Below are positions 1 to 8,198 of a stretch of 64,000 nt of DNA, one piece after another; within the stretch, counting starts at the first letter, position 1; every line of letters starts with the position of its first letter. This stretch comes from Duganella sp. 1411 (GTDB taxonomy: Bacteria; Pseudomonadota; Gammaproteobacteria; Burkholderiales; Burkholderiaceae_D). The stretch lies in contig NZ_JAFICD010000001.1 of assembly GCF_017833525.1 (NCBI RefSeq), positions 2,356,001-2,420,000 on the forward strand, read 5' to 3'. Under the pieces are notes generated by a model. The model searched no databases. It saw nothing but the letters and a program-made list of their open reading frames with translations, and was not told where the DNA came from. A program made the translations under genes and the position numbers.

Positions 1-62
1 AGTAGCAGCAGGATGAGCGAGAAGCCGACGCCGAGACGCGTGCCGATTTTCAGGTTGTTCAT
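1..62 (-). CDS. Methyl-accepting chemotaxis protein, N-terminal fragment cut by the window edge
   Basis: Only the first 20 codons are inside the window. They read MNNLKIGTRLGVGFSLILLL, a short polar start (NLKIGTRLG) followed by the first hydrophobic helix. This is the usual beginning of chemotaxis transducers in Oxalobacteraceae, so I infer a membrane-bound methyl-accepting chemotaxis protein. The start is the ATG at 62-60. No ligand-binding, HAMP or signalling domain can be seen because the rest lies outside. It is transcribed in the same direction as the T6SS gene tssA but is separated from it by about 126 bp, and nothing suggests a functional link. Confidence 0.6.
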   Translation of the reverse strand, partial: MNNLKIGTRLGVGFSLILLL

Positions 63-188
63 GGCGAACCCCTAGCAAAGAATCAGGAATGTATGACTCA
101 TGCTAGCACTGTTCGCCAGAATCTGTAGCACTCAGAGCAATATTAGACGTTGCGCTATAACAACTACCACAGCCGGACGATGCGCCGG

Positions 189-1067
189 CTATTCGCCGGG
201 CGGCTGGGAGCCCAACAACTCCTCGACGCCGGCGATGGTGCCCGGGTCCTTGATGACGGCGCGCAGCCAGACGTGCAGCGGCATGTCGCCCCAGCTCGCG
301 GCCTTGTCGGCGAGATAGGCGACCGGGCTATGGGGTTCGGTGCGGCGGAAAAAATCGGCCACCACCCGCAGCTGCTGCAGCGCCTGGGCGCGATTTTGCA
401 CCTGCCCGCCGAACGTCGCGGGCGCGCCCTGGCCGGCGACACCCGCGCCGGTCTCGCCGCCCGGCGTCATCGCGGCGTGGCCGCCGGCCGGCGCCAGGGC
501 GCTGACGACCGCCTGCAAAGCGTCTTTGGCGGCGCTAAAGCCCGGACCCTCGGCGCCCAGCCGCCTGTCGACCACGCGCTCCAGTTCCGTGAGCATGGCC
601 AGGCAGTACTCGGCCTCGGGCAGCAGCGCGCCGCCGTCGGCCTGCGGCATTTCCCTCACCAGCACCGGGGTGCGGGTGAGCAGCCAATACAGATTGCCGA
701 TGCGCTGATCGTAGTCGCCGTCCTCCGGCAGCGGATGCAGGCCTTCCCAATAATGCTCGCACAGGCCGGACAGCACAGCGTAGCCGTCACCCAGGCCGCG
801 CAGGCCGCGCGTCTTGGCCAGGGCTTCCGCCAGCCAGGCGGCCAGGCGCAGATCCTTGGTTTGGGTTTCGATCATGCCGGCGCAGCGGCTGCCGACGAAC
901 TCCCAGTCGGCCTCCTTCAGCACCGCGACCCACTCGCCTTGATCGAGCGTGGGGTCGTCAAAAGTGCGGGCGCGCGCGATGGCGTCCACCTCGCCGCTGA
1001 AGGACAGATCGTCGCCGCAGATCCGCTCGGCGCTGATGGGCAACAGCAGTTGTGCGATGCTGAACAT
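189..1067 (-). CDS. tssA: Type VI secretion protein TssA (ImpA family)
   Basis: This 292-residue protein has the ImpA N-terminal domain: an early CGDDLSF segment, then EWVAVLKEADW, and the WEGLHPLPEDGD motif typical of TssA. TssA proteins help assemble the T6SS tail on the baseplate and prime or cap the growing sheath. The chain is short, with no obvious long C-terminal extension after the alanine-rich linker, so it may be a short-type TssA. The ATG at 1067 has an AAGGAG ribosome site and starts 13 bp after tssH, so it is probably the last gene of the tssB-to-tssA operon. The family call is firm; which TssA subclass it belongs to is not. Confidence 0.88.
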   Translation of the reverse strand: MFSIAQLLLPISAERICGDDLSFSGEVDAIARARTFDDPTLDQGEWVAVLKEADWEFVGSRCAGMIETQTKDLRLAAWLAEALAKTRGLRGLGDGYAVLSGLCEHYWEGLHPLPEDGDYDQRIGNLYWLLTRTPVLVREMPQADGGALLPEAEYCLAMLTELERVVDRRLGAEGPGFSAAKDALQAVVSALAPAGGHAAMTPGGETGAGVAGQGAPATFGGQVQNRAQALQQLRVVADFFRRTEPHSPVAYLADKAASWGDMPLHVWLRAVIKDPGTIAGVEELLGSQPPGE

Positions 1068-1080
1068 GGCTGGCTCCTTG

Positions 1081-3720
1081 CTATTTGATGGTGTACTTGA
1101 ACTGCCCCTGCTTGCTGGCGCCGACCTTGATCTTGCTGATCGCCGCGCCCTGCGCCATCTTCTCGAGCACCGCCTCGGCGATCTCCGGCAGCAGGCTGCC
1201 GTTCAGGATATGGTCGACATTGCGGGCGCCGGAATCGACCTCCGTGCAGCGCGCCAGCACCGCCTCGACCAGCGCCTCGTCGTAGCCGAACTCCGCGTGG
1301 TGCTGGTCGCGGATGCGCTGGCCGATGCGATCCAGTTTGAGCGCGATGATACGTACCAGCACCTGGTCCGGGATCGGGTAGTACGGCACCACCTTGAGCC
1401 GCCCGAGGAAGGCGGGCTTGAAGTGCTTGACGAGCTGTGGCCGCAACAGCTGCTCGAGTTCATCGACCGTCGGCGGTGTTTCCTTGTTCAGGCATGCCTG
1501 CATGACGGCCGCCGAGCCGGCGTTGGAGGTGGCGATGATGATGGTGTTGCGGAAGTCGATCTCGCGCCCCTCGGCGTCGTCCATCACGCCTTTGTCGAAG
1601 ACCTGGAAAAACAGTTCGGTGACGTCGGGATGGGCCTTTTCAATCTCATCGAGCAGCACCACGCTGTACGGATTGCGCCGCACCGCCTCGGTCAGCACGC
1701 CGCCCTGGCCGTAGCCGACGTAGCCGGGCGGCGAGCCTTTCAGTCCCGAGACGCTGTGCGCCTCCTGGTATTCGCTCATGTTGATCGTCAGGAGCTTGCG
1801 CTCGCCGCCGTACAGCAGATCGGCCAGTGCCAGCGCGGTTTCGGTCTTGCCGACACCCGAGGGACCGACGAACATGAACACGCCCTTGGGTTTGTTCGGG
1901 TCGTCCAGGTTGGCGCGCGCGGTGCGCACGCGCTGCGCCACGGCGGCGATGGCGTCCGGCTGGCCGAGAATGCGCGCCTGCAGCGCGTCCTGCAGTTTGA
2001 GCACGGTGCGGATTTCATCCTTGACCATTTTCCCCAGCGGGATGCCGGTCCAGCCGGAGACGATGGCCGCCACGGTGGCGGCGTCGACTTCCACCGGCAC
2101 CATCGGCGTCTCGCCCTGCAGCGCCGCCAGCTCCTCCTTCAGCGCGCGCAGGTCGCCCACGCTGGCACAGGAACCATCCGCGCCTTCGCGCAGGCGTGCG
2201 ATGGCGGCGACGATCGATTGCTCGCGCTGCCAACGCTCGGTGTTCTTCACATGTTCCTGCGCCAGCGCGGCGCGCGTGTCGGTCAGCTGCTGCAAGCGCT
2301 GGCGACGCAGCGCGTCCGCGCTCTTGTCGCCGCCCTCCTCGCGCTGTAAAGCGTTGATCTCCGCGTCGATGCGCTCCATGCTCTTCGCCGCCGTTTCCAG
2401 CAACGCCGGCGTCCCGCTCTGGCCCAGGGCGACACGGGCGCACGCCGTATCGAGCACGCTGACCGCCTTGTCCGGCAGCTGGCGGCCGCTGATATAGCGG
2501 TGCGACAGCCGCACCGCCTCGGTCACGGCTTCGTCGCGGATGCGGATGCCGAAGTGGCGCTCCATCAGCGGCGTCATCGCGCGCAGCATGGCGCTGGCGA
2601 TTTCCTCGCTCGGTTCCTCGACCTTGATCACCTGGAACCGCCGCGCCAGCGCCGCATCCTTCTCAAAATACTTTTTGTATTCGCTCCAGGTGGTGGCGGC
2701 GATAGTCCGTAACTCGCCGCGCGCCAGTGCCGGTTTGAGCAGGTTGGCGGCGTCGTTCTGGCCGGCCGCGCCGCCGGCGCCTATCATCGTGTGCGCCTCG
2801 TCGATGAACAGGATGATGCCGTGCGGGCTTTGCTTGACTTCGTCGATGACATTTTTCAGGCGGTTCTCGAACTCGCCCTTGACACTGGCGCCGGCCTGCA
2901 GCAATCCCATGTCCAGCGTGCGGATCTCCACGCCGCGCAGCACGGCCGGCACGTCGCCGGCGGCGATGCGCAGCGCCAGGCCCTCCACTACCGCGGTCTT
3001 GCCCACCCCGGCCTCGCCGGTGAGTATGGGATTGTTCTGGCGGCGGCGCAGCAGGATGTCGATCATCTGGCGCACTTCCGTTTCGCGGCCGATGACGGGA
3101 TCGAGCCTACCCTCGCCGGCGGCGCGCGTCAGGCTGGTGGTGTACTGGTCCAGCGCCGGCGTGCGGGCGCCGCCCGGTTGCGCGGCGTCGACGGCCGGCG
3201 CGGCGTGCGAATCGCCCGCGGCATGGGCTGCGCCGGCGGTTTCCTCCTGCGAGCCTTCGGTATATTTTTCCAGCCGGTGTTTGACTTCATCGATCGGAAT
3301 CCGGGCGAACGCCGACGAAGCGCGGTGCGCGATCTGCGACAACTCGGGTTCGGTCAACAGCGCCACCAGCAAATGCGCGCTGCGGATGCGGTCGGGCTGC
3401 GGCGTCGCCAGAGAGGCGATCAGCCACGCGTGCTCCAGCAGCAGCGGCAGATGGCGAGAGAACACGGGCGTGCGCGTGCTGCCCGTCTTGAACTGGCTGA
3501 CCTCGTGATGAAGGTCGGCCTCCAGCGTGTCGATACTGACGCCGCAATGGCGCGCGATCAGCACCACGTCGCAGCGCTGCTGTTCGAGCAGCGCCAGGAA
3601 CAGATGTTCGATCTCCACTTCGTACTGCCCAAGCGCCACGCAAATGCTGGCGGCGCGCGTGGCGGCCATGCGCGTGGTGTCATTCAGTTTGCCGATCAGT
3701 GTTTTCAGATTCAGATTCAT
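1081..3720 (-). CDS. tssH: T6SS ATPase TssH/ClpV
   Basis: An 879-residue ClpB-like AAA+ ATPase that disassembles the contracted TssBC sheath in the cytoplasm. Visible parts are a helical Clp N-domain (about residues 1-160), a first Walker A (GEAGVGKT) with Walker B (LFIDEAHT), a coiled middle domain, and a second Walker A (GPSGVGKT) with VVLLDEIEKAHPDV. The C-terminal D2-small domain is intact. Length is normal for ClpV. The N-terminal segment LKTLIGKLN is typical of ClpV rather than general ClpB. The gene starts 2 bp after the tssE stop codon, with GGAG upstream, so it is cotranscribed with tssE. In many clusters tssF and tssG sit between these two genes; here they do not. Confidence 0.95.
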   Translation of the reverse strand: MNLNLKTLIGKLNDTTRMAATRAASICVALGQYEVEIEHLFLALLEQQRCDVVLIARHCGVSIDTLEADLHHEVSQFKTGSTRTPVFSRHLPLLLEHAWLIASLATPQPDRIRSAHLLVALLTEPELSQIAHRASSAFARIPIDEVKHRLEKYTEGSQEETAGAAHAAGDSHAAPAVDAAQPGGARTPALDQYTTSLTRAAGEGRLDPVIGRETEVRQMIDILLRRRQNNPILTGEAGVGKTAVVEGLALRIAAGDVPAVLRGVEIRTLDMGLLQAGASVKGEFENRLKNVIDEVKQSPHGIILFIDEAHTMIGAGGAAGQNDAANLLKPALARGELRTIAATTWSEYKKYFEKDAALARRFQVIKVEEPSEEIASAMLRAMTPLMERHFGIRIRDEAVTEAVRLSHRYISGRQLPDKAVSVLDTACARVALGQSGTPALLETAAKSMERIDAEINALQREEGGDKSADALRRQRLQQLTDTRAALAQEHVKNTERWQREQSIVAAIARLREGADGSCASVGDLRALKEELAALQGETPMVPVEVDAATVAAIVSGWTGIPLGKMVKDEIRTVLKLQDALQARILGQPDAIAAVAQRVRTARANLDDPNKPKGVFMFVGPSGVGKTETALALADLLYGGERKLLTINMSEYQEAHSVSGLKGSPPGYVGYGQGGVLTEAVRRNPYSVVLLDEIEKAHPDVTELFFQVFDKGVMDDAEGREIDFRNTIIIATSNAGSAAVMQACLNKETPPTVDELEQLLRPQLVKHFKPAFLGRLKVVPYYPIPDQVLVRIIALKLDRIGQRIRDQHHAEFGYDEALVEAVLARCTEVDSGARNVDHILNGSLLPEIAEAVLEKMAQGAAISKIKVGASKQGQFKYTIK

Positions 3721-3722
3721 GT

Positions 3723-4196
3723 CTAGGCTCCGCGGGCGCTGCGGTTGATTGAATAATGCAGGGATGAGGGTTGCAGCACCGCGTCGAAACTGACCGACTC
3801 TGTCACCGGCAGACCGGCCAGCGTGGCGCTGATGGCGAAACTGACGCGGTTGATGGAGCCGTTTTCACGCTCCAGCCATGCCTGCACATTGCGCAGGCGC
3901 GGTTCGTGGCGTTCGATCGCCGTCTTCAACGCGGCGCAGATGCGGGCACGATCCTCGCTGCTGCTAAGGCACATGCCGGCGAAATCGATCAAGCCGTAGT
4001 TGACGATGGAGCTGGCGCATTCGGGAAATTCGTCCAGCAGCTCATCGGATAGCGCGCAGCGCGTGTTGAGCAGGTCTTCCAGGTCGCGCGCGACGGAGTC
4101 CTTCAGCTGTTCCAGGGACATGCCGTGGCCCGGGCGGGCGGCGGCGCCTTGCTCGCCCAGCAGACGGTCAAGCAGGCCAGGTGTGAAGCCGTTCAT
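3723..4196 (-). CDS. tssE: T6SS baseplate subunit TssE (gp25-like)
   Basis: 157 residues with the GPW_gp25 fold signature: an N-terminal segment (GLLDRLLGEQ), a central run SIVNYGLIDFAGM, and a C-terminal beta region. TssE is the gp25 homologue in the T6SS baseplate wedge, where it joins TssF, TssG and TssK and nucleates the sheath. The ATG at 4196 has only a weak ribosome site. The gene lies downstream of hcp beyond a strong terminator, so its expression probably depends on read-through or its own promoter. tssF and tssG, its usual baseplate partners, are not adjacent. Confidence 0.88.
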   Translation of the reverse strand: MNGFTPGLLDRLLGEQGAAARPGHGMSLEQLKDSVARDLEDLLNTRCALSDELLDEFPECASSIVNYGLIDFAGMCLSSSEDRARICAALKTAIERHEPRLRNVQAWLERENGSINRVSFAISATLAGLPVTESVSFDAVLQPSSLHYSINRSARGA

Positions 4197-4210
4197 CGGG
4201 ATGCACTCAT

Positions 4211-4240
4211 AAAAAAAGGCCAGGCCAGGCCGGCCTGGCC
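4211..4240 (-). terminator. Intrinsic terminator after hcp
   Basis: Read on the minus strand, a perfect 9-bp GC stem (GGCCAGGCC at 4218-4226 pairing with GGCCTGGCC at 4232-4240) is followed directly by seven T residues (4211-4217). It sits between the hcp stop and the tssE start. It probably lets hcp, a highly needed structural and secreted protein, be made in excess over the downstream genes. Confidence 0.85.
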
Positions 4241-4286
4241 CAAAAGGCGCGCCGCCGCAAGTAGAACGACGGGCGCGGGGGGATCG

Positions 4287-4778
4287 TCAGACCACGCGGT
4301 TGGCGGACAGGTCCCAGCCACCGGAGGTATTGCCGCCGGAGCCGCCGCCGATTTTCTGCTGCGTATAGCGCCACTTGATCTTGGAGAATTTCAGCGCGAC
4401 TTCCTCGGTCAGGATATCGCCCTCGTGCACCGATGGCGAGACGGCGCCGATCAGCACATTCTCGATCTCGATCTCGAAGTATTTGACACGTTCGCCATTG
4501 GCGTCGGCACGCATGAATTCGAGCCGCGCTTTCGGGATGGTGCGGCCGGCGGAACAGGTTTGCAACAGGATCGGCGAGGACAGGTCCGCCAGTTTCGAGA
4601 ACACGATATCGCGGTGTTCGCAGCGTTCGGCCGTGTGGCCGCCGCCGGTGGACGCGGTGGCCGATTTCGGCTGATCCACGCCGAAGGTCACGGATTTACA
4701 TTCGATCCAGTCCTTGTGGCGGTCGTCGGCGGACTCGCCTTTGATACCGTCGATTTGCAGATAAACGTCGATTGCCAT
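4287..4778 (-). CDS. hcp: Hcp (TssD), T6SS inner tube protein
   Basis: A 163-residue Hcp1-family protein that forms the hexameric rings of the T6SS inner tube. The start (MAIDVYLQIDGIKGESADD) and the later segments for the beta-barrel (ECKSVTFGVDQP, KLADLSSPILLQ, KYFEIEIENVLIG) are characteristic. Length is normal. The start has GGAG upstream of the ATG. It follows tssC by 32 bp in the operon order tssB-tssC-hcp-tssE and is followed by a strong terminator. Family confidence is high. Confidence 0.95.
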   Translation of the reverse strand: MAIDVYLQIDGIKGESADDRHKDWIECKSVTFGVDQPKSATASTGGGHTAERCEHRDIVFSKLADLSSPILLQTCSAGRTIPKARLEFMRADANGERVKYFEIEIENVLIGAVSPSVHEGDILTEEVALKFSKIKWRYTQQKIGGGSGGNTSGGWDLSANRVV

Positions 4779-4810
4779 TGCATGCTCCAGTCTCAGGTTA
4801 TGGTGAAAAA

Positions 4811-6298
4811 TCAGCTATTGGTCGACTGCGGAAGCTCCGCGACCAGTCGGAGGGAAACGGACAGCTCGTCGAGCTGGAAGTGCGGCCGCAGGAAGGACAC
4901 GGCGCGGTACACGCCGGGACGCCCCGCCACCTCGTGCACCTGGACCGACGCCTCGCGCAGCGGGAACTGCGCCTTTTGCTCCTGGCTGGCGTTGTCGTCG
5001 AGCAGAACGTATCGCATCAGCCAGCGGTTGAGGAAGTCCTCGACGTTGGAGGCCGAGGCGAAGCTGCCGACCTTGTCGCGCATCATGGCCTTCATGTAGT
5101 GGGCGATGCGCGACACCGCAAAGATGTACTGCAGCTGCGACGACAGCACCGCGTTGGCGTTGGCCGCGTCGGAGCTGTACTTCTTCGCCTTCTGCGCCGA
5201 CTGGGCGCCGAAGAAGGCGGCGTAGGCCGTGTTCTTGCAGTGCACCAGCGAGATGAATCCGAGATCGCTCAGTTCCTTCTCGCGGCGGTCGGTGATGGCC
5301 ACCTCGGTCGGGCACTTGAGCGCCACCTCGCCGTCGTCGGTCTTGAAAGTGTGCGTGGGCAGGTCGTCCACCAGGCCTCCGCCCTCGACGCCGCGGATCG
5401 CCGCGCACCAGCCGAAATCGTCGAAGGCCTTGGTCAGCTTGGCGCCGAAGGCATAGGCGGCGTTACACCACAGGTATTTCTGATGATCGCTGCCGTCCAC
5501 CTCCTCGACGAAGTTGAAGCCTTCGACCGTGGTGCCGTCGACCGGATTGAATGGCAGGCGTCCCAGGAAACGCGGCAGCGCCAGCCCAACGTAGCGCGAA
5601 TCCTCCGATTCGCGGAAGGCCTTCCACTTGGCGTATTCCACGGTGTCGAACACCTTGGACAGGTCGCGCGGCTTGCCCAGATCGCCGTAGGTCTCCAATC
5701 CAAACAGCTCGGGCGCGGCGGAGGCGATGAACGGCGCATGCGACGCCGCCGCCACGTGCGACATCTGCTCGATGAAGTACATGTCCTCCGGCTGGCGCGA
5801 GATCTCGAAGTCGCCCAGCAGCGCCGCGTAGGGCGCGCCGCCGAAGGTGCCGAATTCCTCCTCGTAGACCTTCTTGAACATCGAGCTCTGGTCGAACTCC
5901 AGCGCCGACTGGAAGTCCTTGACCAGCTCCCGCTTGGTTGCGTTGAGCATGCGGATTTTCAGGCCCTGGCCGGTGGCGGAATTCTTGACCAGGTAATGTA
6001 GGCCGGTCCAGCTTTGCTCGAGTTTTTGAAACGCCGGCGCGTGCATGATGGCGCTCAACTGGCTGGAGATCAGCCGGTCCAGCTCCGCCACGCGCGCATC
6101 GAGCGTCGCCGACAGGTTGTTCGACACCACCACCGTGCCGTCGAGGACCTGGGCCACCAGTTCGGAGATGATGTCCTTGGCGCGTTCGTGTTCGACCGTC
6201 GATTTGGCGACCTTGCTCTCCTCGACGATCTGGTCCAGCAGGCTGGAATCCTCCGTCATCACGGCGGCGTCCCGCACCTGGTTGATTTGCGCGGACAT
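4811..6298 (-). CDS. tssC: T6SS sheath large subunit TssC (VipB)
   Basis: 495 residues with all TssC hallmarks: LHYLVKNS near residue 100, EFGTFGGAPYAALLGD near 165-180, and a conserved C-terminal segment around PLREASVQVHEVAGRPG. TssC pairs with TssB to build the contractile sheath. The start ATG lies one base before the tssB stop triplet on the minus strand, so translation is probably coupled. Length and motifs are complete. Confidence 0.96.
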   Translation of the reverse strand: MSAQINQVRDAAVMTEDSSLLDQIVEESKVAKSTVEHERAKDIISELVAQVLDGTVVVSNNLSATLDARVAELDRLISSQLSAIMHAPAFQKLEQSWTGLHYLVKNSATGQGLKIRMLNATKRELVKDFQSALEFDQSSMFKKVYEEEFGTFGGAPYAALLGDFEISRQPEDMYFIEQMSHVAAASHAPFIASAAPELFGLETYGDLGKPRDLSKVFDTVEYAKWKAFRESEDSRYVGLALPRFLGRLPFNPVDGTTVEGFNFVEEVDGSDHQKYLWCNAAYAFGAKLTKAFDDFGWCAAIRGVEGGGLVDDLPTHTFKTDDGEVALKCPTEVAITDRREKELSDLGFISLVHCKNTAYAAFFGAQSAQKAKKYSSDAANANAVLSSQLQYIFAVSRIAHYMKAMMRDKVGSFASASNVEDFLNRWLMRYVLLDDNASQEQKAQFPLREASVQVHEVAGRPGVYRAVSFLRPHFQLDELSVSLRLVAELPQSTNS

Positions 6299-6299
6299 G

Positions 6300-6809
6300 T
6301 CAGCTCTCCTTGACCGGTTTGGCCGATTTGAGCTTGGCCAGCTTGTCGGTGCTGCTCAGGACCTCGCTCAGGATGTCCTCCAGCTTGTCGTTGCCGGCCA
6401 ATTTGTTGCGCAGGTCGGCCAGCTTGCCGCGCGCCTCCAGCAGGCGGCTGAGCGGCTCGACCTGGCGCACCACGGCCTCGGGCCGGAAATCCGACATCGC
6501 CTTGAAATGCAGCTCCACATTGAAGCTGGTGTCGTCGCCGGCCAGCTGGTTCGGCACCTGGAAGCGCGCCACCGGTTCGACGCCGCTCAACACTTCATCG
6601 AAGTTGTCGCGGTCGATTCCGACGAACTTGCGGTCCTTGAGGCGCTTCTTCTCCACCTTCGAATCGCCGCCGAAGTCGCCGACCACGCCCACCACGAACG
6701 GCAGCTCCTTGTTCTCCATCGCGTCGCCGATCTCCACGTCGTACGTCATCTGCACACGCGGAGGGCGCACTTTGGTCAGGCGCTTTTGGACACTGTCACC
6801 ATTTGCCAT
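6300..6809 (-). CDS. tssB: T6SS sheath small subunit TssB (VipA)
   Basis: About 169 residues from the chosen start. The motif RPPRVQMTYDVEIGDA followed by ELPFVVGVVGDFGG is diagnostic of TssB/VipA, the small sheath subunit. I chose the ATG at 6809 (MANGDSVQKRL) rather than an upstream in-frame start because GGAG lies six bases before it and because the family begins here. It is followed immediately by tssC. Confidence 0.95.
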   Translation of the reverse strand: MANGDSVQKRLTKVRPPRVQMTYDVEIGDAMENKELPFVVGVVGDFGGDSKVEKKRLKDRKFVGIDRDNFDEVLSGVEPVARFQVPNQLAGDDTSFNVELHFKAMSDFRPEAVVRQVEPLSRLLEARGKLADLRNKLAGNDKLEDILSEVLSSTDKLAKLKSAKPVKES

Positions 6810-6846
6810 ACAAACTCCATCAAAAAAGGAAGACAAGGGAAGCGGC

Positions 6847-7431
6847 TTACTTCAAACCGCCGAAAGGATCGCTGCTGTTGGTTTGGTTGGTGTTCTTGAC
6901 CGCAGGCGTCGCGGCGGTGTTCTTCTTGGTGGGAGGCGTTTTGCGCCCGGCCGCCGATGGCACCAGCACATCCTCGCCCAGGCTGCCGCGCAGCAGCTTG
7001 GCCAGCTCCTGCGCCTCCGAACGCAGCGACCCATTCAGGTTGTTTTGCCGGCTCAGATCCGACAGCGCCTTGGTCGACAGCCGCAGGCCGCTGACGGCGA
7101 CGATGCTGTTCCCCAGCTTGTCGTTCGGATCGCGCTGCAAGGCCTCGAGCGCGTTGGTGATCGCCTCGCCGTAGTTGGCGCGGTCGAATTTGATTTGCGC
7201 CATCTGCAGCCAGGGCGCCTTGTCGGCCGGGTAGGTGGTGGTGGCGGCCTTCAGGATGCCCTGCGCCTTGTCGCCTTCGCCGGCGGCCAGCGCGGCGCCG
7301 GCATCGGTCAGCGCCTGCTCCAGCGTGGCGGCATGCGGCTTGTCGGCGCGGACCTTCTCACCGTCCGTCGCGCAGGCGGACAACAGGATCAGACCCGCCA
7401 CGCACGGCAACCATGTTCTTGCTATGTTCAT
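6847..7431 (-). CDS. T6SS-associated TPR lipoprotein
   Basis: 194 residues from the ATG at 7431, which has AGGAG just upstream. The N-terminus is a lipoprotein signal ending in the lipobox LLSAC, so the mature protein should be lipidated on the cysteine near residue 20. The body has tetratricopeptide-like helices (APWLQMAQIKFDRANYGEAI and ITNALEALQRDPND). The C-terminus is a Lys/Pro/Thr-rich tail ending SSDPFGGLK. Similar TPR lipoproteins sit beside tssB in several betaproteobacterial T6SS clusters, but their exact role is not established. It is the first gene of the leftward tss operon, diverging from tssJ. Confidence 0.65.
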   Translation of the reverse strand: MNIARTWLPCVAGLILLSACATDGEKVRADKPHAATLEQALTDAGAALAAGEGDKAQGILKAATTTYPADKAPWLQMAQIKFDRANYGEAITNALEALQRDPNDKLGNSIVAVSGLRLSTKALSDLSRQNNLNGSLRSEAQELAKLLRGSLGEDVLVPSAAGRKTPPTKKNTAATPAVKNTNQTNSSDPFGGLK

Positions 7432-7598
7432 CACTCTCTCCTTGTTTGCAGACCCGAATACGAGAGAACCATTATTCATGAACGCCAGTATCGATAGTTG
7501 CGTTTAGTCAAGTATTCCATCCTCTCCAAATTGCTTGCGCCTTCGCAAGTTCGATGCCGCCGGCTTTCGTTCTAATGCATGGATCGTCTGGAGAAAAC
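7432..7598. promoter_or_regulatory. Divergent T6SS promoter region
   Basis: This 167-bp gap separates the leftward TPR lipoprotein/tssBC operon from the rightward tssJKL operon, so it must carry both promoters. I see no clear -35/-10 pair, sigma-54 element or palindrome that I would defend. Confidence 0.5.
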
Positions 7599-8183
7599 AT
7601 GAACGGAACAACCATGATCGTGATAGCGGGATTCCTTGCCCTACAAGGCTGCGCGGCCGGCTCCATCGCCGGCGCGGCGCTGCAAATGGCCGGCATCCAA
7701 AAGCCGCCGGAGCTTCCCGACGCGCAGAAGCCGCCGCGCAATGTGGCGATTCGGCTGCACGCGGCGCAGAACCTCAACGCCGGCAAGGCGGTGCAGCCAA
7801 TGGCGCTGGCGGCGCGCATCTACAAGCTGCGCCAAACCGCCACCTTCCAGCAAATGAACTTCAACGCCTTCCTCGATCCGCAGACCGAGCGCCAGTTGCT
7901 GGGCAACGATCTGCTGGAGGTCAAGGAGGTCATGCTGATACCGGGCCAGCGCTACGAGGTGGTTGAGAAGGTCACGCGCGAGGCCTATTTCATCGGCGTC
8001 GTCGCATTGTTCCAGGCACCGGCCGAGCAGCGCTGGCGCCTGTCGTTTTCATCCGCCGATGCGGAAAAGTCCGGCATCACGGTGGGCCTGCACGCCTGCG
8101 CGATGAGTGTCGGTGCCGGCGCCGGCGCGACGGTGCCAGCCAATGAAGCCGGCAAGCCTCTGGCGGCCGTGCGCTGCCTATAA
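7599..8183 (+). CDS. tssJ: T6SS outer-membrane lipoprotein TssJ
   Basis: 194 residues starting at the ATG at 7599, preceded by TGGAG. A short signal ends in the lipobox LQGC. The rest is a TssJ/SciN-like beta sandwich, with NVAIRLHAAQNLN and PLALAARIYKLR-type strands (here QPMALAARIYKLRQTATFQQ) and LLEVKEVMLIPGQRYEV. TssJ is lipidated into the outer membrane and binds the periplasmic end of TssM. It heads the tssJKL operon. Confidence 0.88.
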   Translation: MNGTTMIVIAGFLALQGCAAGSIAGAALQMAGIQKPPELPDAQKPPRNVAIRLHAAQNLNAGKAVQPMALAARIYKLRQTATFQQMNFNAFLDPQTERQLLGNDLLEVKEVMLIPGQRYEVVEKVTREAYFIGVVALFQAPAEQRWRLSFSSADAEKSGITVGLHACAMSVGAGAGATVPANEAGKPLAAVRCL

Positions 8184-8198
8184 CCTGAAGGAGTGAGC

